Shown: positions 15,969-19,703 of the stretch, piece after piece
Numbering within the stretch: the first letter of the stretch is position 1
Layout: each line of letters begins with the position of its first letter
DNA from: Pseudomonadota bacterium
Lineage (GTDB): Bacteria; Pseudomonadota; Alphaproteobacteria; Rhizobiales; Rhizobiaceae
Length of the DNA stretch: 19,703 bases
Assembly (NCBI GenBank): GCA_023390055.1
Contig: JAEWDP010000054.1
Span: 1-19,703 of the forward strand
Reading direction: 5' to 3'
Notes under the pieces: model-generated
Told to the model about the DNA's origin: nothing
Databases searched by the model: none
The model's input: only the letters and a program-made list of their open reading frames with translations
Position numbers and translations under genes: made by a program

Positions 15969-16374
15969 GTTCGATACCAAGATTGCCATCGTTGTTCGAC
16001 ACGACCTCGCCACCTGGCAAGCGCTCAACGTAACCGCCTTCTTGACAAGCGGTATTGTCGCTGAGGACCCGACGGTCATCGGTGAACCTTATCGCGATGC
16101 GGTCGGCAACGTCTATAACCGCATGAGTGTCCAGCCGATGGTGATCCTGAGCGCCGATCATGACACGATGCGTGCAATCCATAGACGCTCGCTGGAGCGG
16201 ACCGTCACGACATCACTCTATGTCGAGGAAATGTTTGCCACCGGCCATGACGCGGAAAATCGTGCCGTCTTCGCCCGCTTTGGCCCTGACGACGCGAATG
16301 TCGTTGGGATCGCCATGCGCGCGCCGAAGAAGACCGTGGACAAAATCACGAAGGGCGCAAAGCTGCATGGTTGA
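15967..16374 (+). CDS. DUF2000 family protein
   Basis: This is a 135-residue cytosolic protein starting MFDTKIAIVVRHDLATWQAL, which I recognise as the DUF2000 family (PF09391); I recall its fold as related to Pth2-type peptidyl-tRNA hydrolases, but no activity is established. Later conserved-looking parts are NVTAFLTSGI, DAVGNVYNRMSVQPMVIL and NVVGIAMRAPKKTVDKI. The ATG at 15967 is preferred because GGAG lies at 15954-15957, nine bases upstream; an in-frame TTG at 15958 would add three residues and sits too close to that RBS. It is divergent from the AraC regulator with overlapping starts, so its promoter must lie inside the regulator's coding sequence. It is convergent with rnd, 16 bases apart. 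Confidence 0.85.
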   Translation: MFDTKIAIVVRHDLATWQALNVTAFLTSGIVAEDPTVIGEPYRDAVGNVYNRMSVQPMVILSADHDTMRAIHRRSLERTVTTSLYVEEMFATGHDAENRAVFARFGPDDANVVGIAMRAPKKTVDKITKGAKLHG

Positions 16375-16390
16375 TTGACCACGTGCCTGT

Positions 16391-17578
16391 TCACGCCTGA
16401 TCGGACTGTCTGTTCTCGTCCAGGTGGTGGTCCTGAAGGTCCACCACCTGGACCTTCTTGTCCATGAACCGCAAGCCAACATCTCCGCCAATCAGTTGCA
16501 GGGCCGTTTCGCCGAACAGCTCGCGTCGCCAGCCATGCATCGCTGCGACGTCGGCTGCTTCCCCCTCTGCCGCGATCTTTTCGAGATCTTCGGAATTGGC
16601 AATGATCTTGGCGGCGACACCTTCCTTGTCGGAGATGAGCTTCAAGAGGACCTTGAGGAGTTCGACGGCCGCGCCGTTGCCTTCCGGCGAGCGCACAGGC
16701 CTGGCAGCATGCGGCATGTCAGCCTTCGGTAATGCGAGTGCTGTGTTGACGGCCTCGATGATGCCGGCGCCTGACGCGGACCGTTCCCAGCCCTTGGGGA
16801 TTGTTCGAAGCCGTGACAGCGCCTCTCCATCCTTTGGCTGCTGTTGCGCGATTTCATTGATCGCGTCGTCCTTCAATACCCTGGAGCGTGGCACGTCACG
16901 TGTGCGAGCCTCGCGTTCACGCCAGGCCGCGACATGTTTCAAGATCGCGAGTTCCTGCGGCTTGCGAAGCCGGGATTTCAGTCGCAGCCAGGCGTCGTCT
17001 GGATGGATGTCGTAGGTTCCAGCCGATTCCAGGATTGCCATTTCCTCGTTCAGCCAGTTTGCCCGGCCTTCGCGTGCCAACTGTTCCTTGAGTGCGCAAT
17101 AGACGTCGCGAAGATGGGTCACGTCTGCGAGCGCGTATTCCAGCTGCTTGTCGGACAGCGGTCGTCGGCTCCAGTCCGTGAAGCGTGAGGTCTTGTCTAT
17201 GTGGGCGCCGGCGGTTCGTTGCACAAGCTGGTCATACGAGATGCTGTCACCGAAGCCGCAGACCATCGCTGCCACCTGCGTGTCAAAAATCGGATGAGGT
17301 ATGAGATTGCCAAGGTGATGGATGATCTCGATATCCTGGCGCGCCGCATGGAACACCTTGACGACATCGCGATTGGCCATCAGCGAGAAAAACGGCGCAA
17401 GATCAATGCCCTTGGCAAGCGGATCGACCAGTACTTCCAGTGTCGGGCTGGCCATCTGGATCAGGCACAGCTGCGGCCAGAAGGTCGTTTCGCGAAGAAA
17501 CTCGGTATCGATGGTGATGAAGTCCGATTGGGCTAGTGCCCGGCAGGCATCCTCGAGTGCGGCAGTCGTTTCGATCAT
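16391..17578 (-). CDS. rnd: Ribonuclease D
   Basis: RNase D is a 3'-to-5' exoribonuclease of the DEDDy family that trims tRNA and other small RNA 3' ends. The 395-residue product has all three exonuclease motifs: Exo I TIDTEFLRE (Asp24, Glu26), Exo II FHAARQDIEII (Asp82) and Exo III YALADVTHL (Tyr148, Asp152). An HRDC domain follows (about 205-285, including RDVPRSRVLKDDAINEIA), then a C-terminal helical region. The ATG at 17578 was chosen because it begins MIETTAALEDACRAL, as usual in the family; a TTG at 17596 would add six residues. It follows the MFS gene on the same strand after an 80-base gap. Its last codons contain a strong inverted repeat (16420-16451). Confidence 0.93.
   Translation of the reverse strand: MIETTAALEDACRALAQSDFITIDTEFLRETTFWPQLCLIQMASPTLEVLVDPLAKGIDLAPFFSLMANRDVVKVFHAARQDIEIIHHLGNLIPHPIFDTQVAAMVCGFGDSISYDQLVQRTAGAHIDKTSRFTDWSRRPLSDKQLEYALADVTHLRDVYCALKEQLAREGRANWLNEEMAILESAGTYDIHPDDAWLRLKSRLRKPQELAILKHVAAWREREARTRDVPRSRVLKDDAINEIAQQQPKDGEALSRLRTIPKGWERSASGAGIIEAVNTALALPKADMPHAARPVRSPEGNGAAVELLKVLLKLISDKEGVAAKIIANSEDLEKIAAEGEAADVAAMHGWRRELFGETALQLIGGDVGLRFMDKKVQVVDLQDHHLDENRQSDQA
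16420..16451. repeat. Perfect 11-bp inverted repeat inside the 3' end of rnd
   Basis: CCAGGTGGTGG (16420-16430) and CCACCACCTGG (16441-16451) are exact reverse complements around a 10-nt loop in which CC and GG can pair again beyond a T/T mismatch. The hairpin lies within rnd codons for VVDLQDHHLDENR and 46-77 bases beyond the convergent DUF2000 stop. On the + strand it could stop or protect DUF2000 transcripts; on the - strand it sits just before the rnd stop. No strong U-tract follows on +, so a classical intrinsic terminator is uncertain. Confidence 0.6.
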
Positions 17579-17658
17579 GAGGTCCGGTCTTAACAATGGG
17601 TGTCAGGATAGGTCTTCCTTCTCCTTCCAGCCTCATATGTCAATATAAACGCAAGAAA

Positions 17659-18897
17659 TCAGGTGCCTTCTTCCTTTTCCGGCGGCGCCGCGAGCTTGTT
17701 GAAATAGGCGGAGGTCCTCAAGAGAGACCGGAAACGGCGGGGCCTTTCCTCCGGTGGCACGGCGGGGCGTGTCCCGATCCGTTTCATGGTGAAGAGGCCA
17801 AATGCCATGAACACGATCGACGGGTACAGGAAGAAGGATGCCGGTCCGTAATATTCAAGCAGCAATGATGCCAAAAGCGGTCCGATCGTCGCTCCGATAG
17901 ACCAGTAGAACAACAAGCCTGCCGAGATGAGGGCATGTTCGCCGTCGCGCGCGTGGTCATTTCCATGTGCGGAGCAAAGCGAGTAGAGTGGCATCGTGAA
18001 TGCGCCGAACAGGAAGACACCGATAATGTTGGCGGTTTCGTTCGTGCCGGCACCAAAGGAGAGGTAGGCGCCGGTGAGAATGGCCCCGACGGTGGTCCAG
18101 ATGATCACCGTGCGTCGGTCCAGGCGATCGGAGTAGACCCCGAGCGGGTATTGCAAAACGACGCCGCCGATAATGCCTGCGCTGATGAAGGTCGCAATCG
18201 AGGTGATGCTCATTCCGATCGCTTCACCATAGATCGGCCCGATGGTGCGAAAAGAGGCCATCGCAAGGCCGACGCAGGTCACCCCGATGACCGCGAGCGG
18301 CGAAATGCGCCACACCGCCTTGAGGTCGAAGCGAATCGCCTCCGGGGGCAACGGGCTTGAACGGTCGGCAATCGAGATCGGTACGAGCGATAGTGTCATG
18401 GCGATCGCGATGATGGCAAAGATGAAGAGGCCATCAAGGCCCGCGATCGGGATCATGTATTGGACGACTGTCACGGATCCAAGGTCGATCAGTCGGTATA
18501 TCGACAGGGTTCGTGCACGGTTCGAATTCGTCACCTTTGCGTTGATCCAGCTTTCGACGGAGGCAAACAGGCTGGCAACCGCGATCCCGATGATGAAGCG
18601 CATCAAGAACCAGAATGCCGGGTCGATCAAAAGAGCCATCGCCAAAGAGCATGAAGCGCCGATGGCGGCCATGGCCGAAAATGTGCGGATGTGTCCGATG
18701 TCGCGCAGGAGGCGTGTGACATAGATGCAGCCGATTGCAAATCCGACACTGTAGCCGGCCCCGATCATGCCGATGATCGAGGGGGAAAAACCCTCATGCA
18801 GGCCGCGCAGCGCAATATAGGTGCCCTGCAGTCCATTGCCACCGATCAGGATACCGGCCGTCAGGAGCAGCGGGTAGAGAGGACGGATCTGGCTCAT
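17659..18897 (-). CDS. MFS transporter, YcaD-like
   Basis: This is a 412-residue inner-membrane transporter with about twelve hydrophobic segments in two halves. Recognisable parts are the first helix PLYPLLLTAGILIGGNGLQGTYIALR, the loop motif VTRLLRDIGHIRTF after helix 2 (a variant of the MFS A-motif), GIAVASLFASVESWIN in helix 5, and YPLGVYSDRLDRRTVI in the second half. The whole resembles the YcaD-type MFS subgroup. A basic C-terminal tail (about 375-412) is cytosolic. The start at ATG 18897 gives a typical N-terminus; an upstream in-frame start at 19083 would add 62 Arg-rich residues and is rejected. It lies upstream of rnd on the same strand and divergent from aspS. Substrate is unknown. 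Confidence 0.88.
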   Translation of the reverse strand: MSQIRPLYPLLLTAGILIGGNGLQGTYIALRGLHEGFSPSIIGMIGAGYSVGFAIGCIYVTRLLRDIGHIRTFSAMAAIGASCSLAMALLIDPAFWFLMRFIIGIAVASLFASVESWINAKVTNSNRARTLSIYRLIDLGSVTVVQYMIPIAGLDGLFIFAIIAIAMTLSLVPISIADRSSPLPPEAIRFDLKAVWRISPLAVIGVTCVGLAMASFRTIGPIYGEAIGMSITSIATFISAGIIGGVVLQYPLGVYSDRLDRRTVIIWTTVGAILTGAYLSFGAGTNETANIIGVFLFGAFTMPLYSLCSAHGNDHARDGEHALISAGLLFYWSIGATIGPLLASLLLEYYGPASFFLYPSIVFMAFGLFTMKRIGTRPAVPPEERPRRFRSLLRTSAYFNKLAAPPEKEEGT

Positions 18898-19122
18898 GGG
18901 CGACTTTCGCGCGGAAAAAGGGAGGAGGGGGCGAAGCGCCTCATCGCGAGGACGGCGAAGCGGTGATCGGGGATTAAAAGCGAATCTGTCTTCTCGTGCC
19001 AGTTCCGTCGGCGACGACGGCGCGCATCTTCGCGACAGTACGGCACGAAAGCGCCCGTATCCACATATATTTACGCTGTTCAAATGCTTTTGTGGTCTGT
19101 CAGGATCGGCGTTAACCGTTGC

Positions 19123-19138
19123 GTTTTGAGTTCAAAAC
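19123..19138. promoter_or_regulatory. Palindromic operator candidate upstream of aspS
   Basis: GTTTTGA (19123-19129) and TCAAAAC (19132-19138) are exact reverse complements around a two-base centre. A 16-bp dyad of this kind is typical of a dimeric repressor site. It lies 10 bases upstream of the strongest -35 for aspS and 225 bases upstream of the MFS start, so it could serve either gene. It does not match the alphaproteobacterial LexA direct repeat (GTTC-N7-GTTC). Confidence 0.45.
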
Positions 19139-19148
19139 TGCTTGTACC

Positions 19149-19177
19149 TTGACAAAGCATGCCCATCATGCGCTTTT
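19149..19177 (+). promoter_or_regulatory. Candidate aspS promoter
   Basis: A perfect -35, TTGACA (19149-19154), is preceded by C as in rhizobial promoters. At 17-base spacing the -10 position reads GCTTTT (19172-19177), a poor match. The spacer holds GCATG/CATGC (19158-19162 and 19168-19172), an inverted repeat that may be a protein site. The leader to the ATG at 19255 would be about 70 bases. Confidence 0.35.
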
Positions 19178-19254
19178 CCCGCCGATTTTCTTAAAGCTGG
19201 CGGCAGCGTCTTGCATGCCGTAATTCAGCTTCATACCAGCCAGGATTCTTTACA

Positions 19255-19703
19255 ATGCACCCTTACCGCAGTCATACCTGTGCAGCACTCAGGAAGACCG
19301 ATGTCGGCTCCACCGTTCGTATATCCGGTTGGGTTCATCGCGTGCGCGACCATGGCGGCGTCCTGTTCATCGATCTGCGTGACCATTACGGCATGACGCA
19401 GGTTGTGGCCGATCCCGATTCTCCTGCTTTCAAGGCCGCAGAGAGTGTCCGCGGCGAATGGGTGATCCGCGTCGATGGCCGTGTGAAGGCCAGAAGCGAC
19501 GAGACAGTCAACGCGACGATGCAGACCGGCGATATCGAACTCTATGCCCAGGAGATCGAAGTCCTGTCGGCCGCAAAGGAACTGCCGCTGCCCGTCTTTG
19601 GTGAGCCGGACTATCCCGAAGATGTCCGCCTGAAGTACCGTTTTCTCGATTTGCGCCGTGAAACGCTGCACGCAAACATCGTCAAGCGCACCAGGGTCAT
19701 CGC
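19255..19703 (+). CDS. aspS: Aspartyl-tRNA synthetase AspS, 5' part (cut by window edge)
   Basis: AspRS charges tRNA-Asp with aspartate; many alphaproteobacterial forms are non-discriminating and also charge tRNA-Asn. The window holds the first 149 codons. The OB-fold anticodon-binding domain begins MHPYRSHTCAALRKTDVGS and continues with GWVHRVRDHGGVLFIDLRDHYG, a near-universal AspRS signature, then GEWVIRVDGRVKARS. The last residues (YPEDVRLKYRFLDLRRE) enter the linker before the catalytic domain. AGGA at 19242-19245, nine bases upstream, supports the ATG at 19255. No stop or frameshift is seen before the edge. Confidence 0.96.
   Translation, partial: MHPYRSHTCAALRKTDVGSTVRISGWVHRVRDHGGVLFIDLRDHYGMTQVVADPDSPAFKAAESVRGEWVIRVDGRVKARSDETVNATMQTGDIELYAQEIEVLSAAKELPLPVFGEPDYPEDVRLKYRFLDLRRETLHANIVKRTRVI

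Larger units (their letters stand above)
18898..19254. other. Intergenic region between the MFS gene and aspS
   Basis: This 357-base gap holds no supported gene. The half near the MFS gene is GC-rich and purine-rich and could be a structured leader of that transcript. An AT patch near 19062-19075 may belong to its promoter, but no paired -35/-10 was convincing. The half near aspS contains the palindrome and the candidate promoter listed separately. Confidence 0.5.

Noticed and set aside
17638..17643. Perfect TTGACA on the - strand between the MFS gene and rnd
   Set aside because: No acceptable -10 lies 16-18 bases downstream; the nearest TATCCT is 27 bases away, so it is not called as an rnd promoter.
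18898..19083. 62-residue N-terminal extension of the MFS protein
   Set aside because: Arg/Pro-rich and non-membrane in character, unlike MFS N-termini; ATG 18897 gives a normal start.

Overview
The window looks like ordinary chromosome of an alphaproteobacterium of the order Hyphomicrobiales, most likely family Rhizobiaceae (Agrobacterium/Rhizobium relatives). This rests on the moderately high GC content, on an HdaA-type DnaA regulator instead of a gammaproteobacterial Hda context, on an aspS start resembling rhizobial AspRS, and on the remembered rhizobial order purN-purM-permease-hdaA-ppk-ppx-...-rnd-...-aspS. No tRNA, rRNA, CRISPR array, transposase, integrase or prophage gene was seen.

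Layout. Positions 1-666 hold no convincing gene: a GC-rich stretch, then an AT-rich tract with a candidate promoter, two inverted repeats and a long leader for a small outer-membrane beta-barrel protein (667-1308, +). A perfect inverted repeat closes that gene and the convergent GST gene. GST and a secreted RNase T2 (both -) stand divergent to an integral membrane YbhN/UPF0104 protein (+). The YbhN gene converges on rlmJ (-), their stop codons interlocked in TTAA. Divergent from rlmJ is a soluble [4Fe-4S]/molybdopterin oxidoreductase, translationally coupled by ATGA to a NudK-like Nudix hydrolase.

The purine pair purM-purN (-, 4-base overlap) faces away from a four-gene + strand run: PerM/AI-2E permease, hdaA (ATGA-coupled), ppk and ppx. 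Three 11-bp-phased CTGTCAT-like units between hdaA and ppk resemble a PhoB box, so ppk-ppx probably have their own phosphate-starvation promoter. Polyphosphate is made by Ppk and degraded by Ppx.

Between ppx and rnd lies a divergent pair: an AraC-type regulator (-) and a DUF2000 protein (+) whose proposed start codons overlap in one CATG. It looks like a small accessory cassette in a housekeeping neighbourhood. Then come rnd (-), an MFS transporter (-), a 357-bp intergenic region with a clean palindrome and a strong -35, and the first 149 codons of aspS (+), cut by the window edge.

Most of the content is core metabolism. The parts most worth a second look are the AraC/DUF2000 pair, the possible frameshift in the RNase T2 signal peptide, the Pho-box array before ppk, the Mo-enzyme/Nudix coupling, and the perfect hairpin inside the 3' end of rnd.
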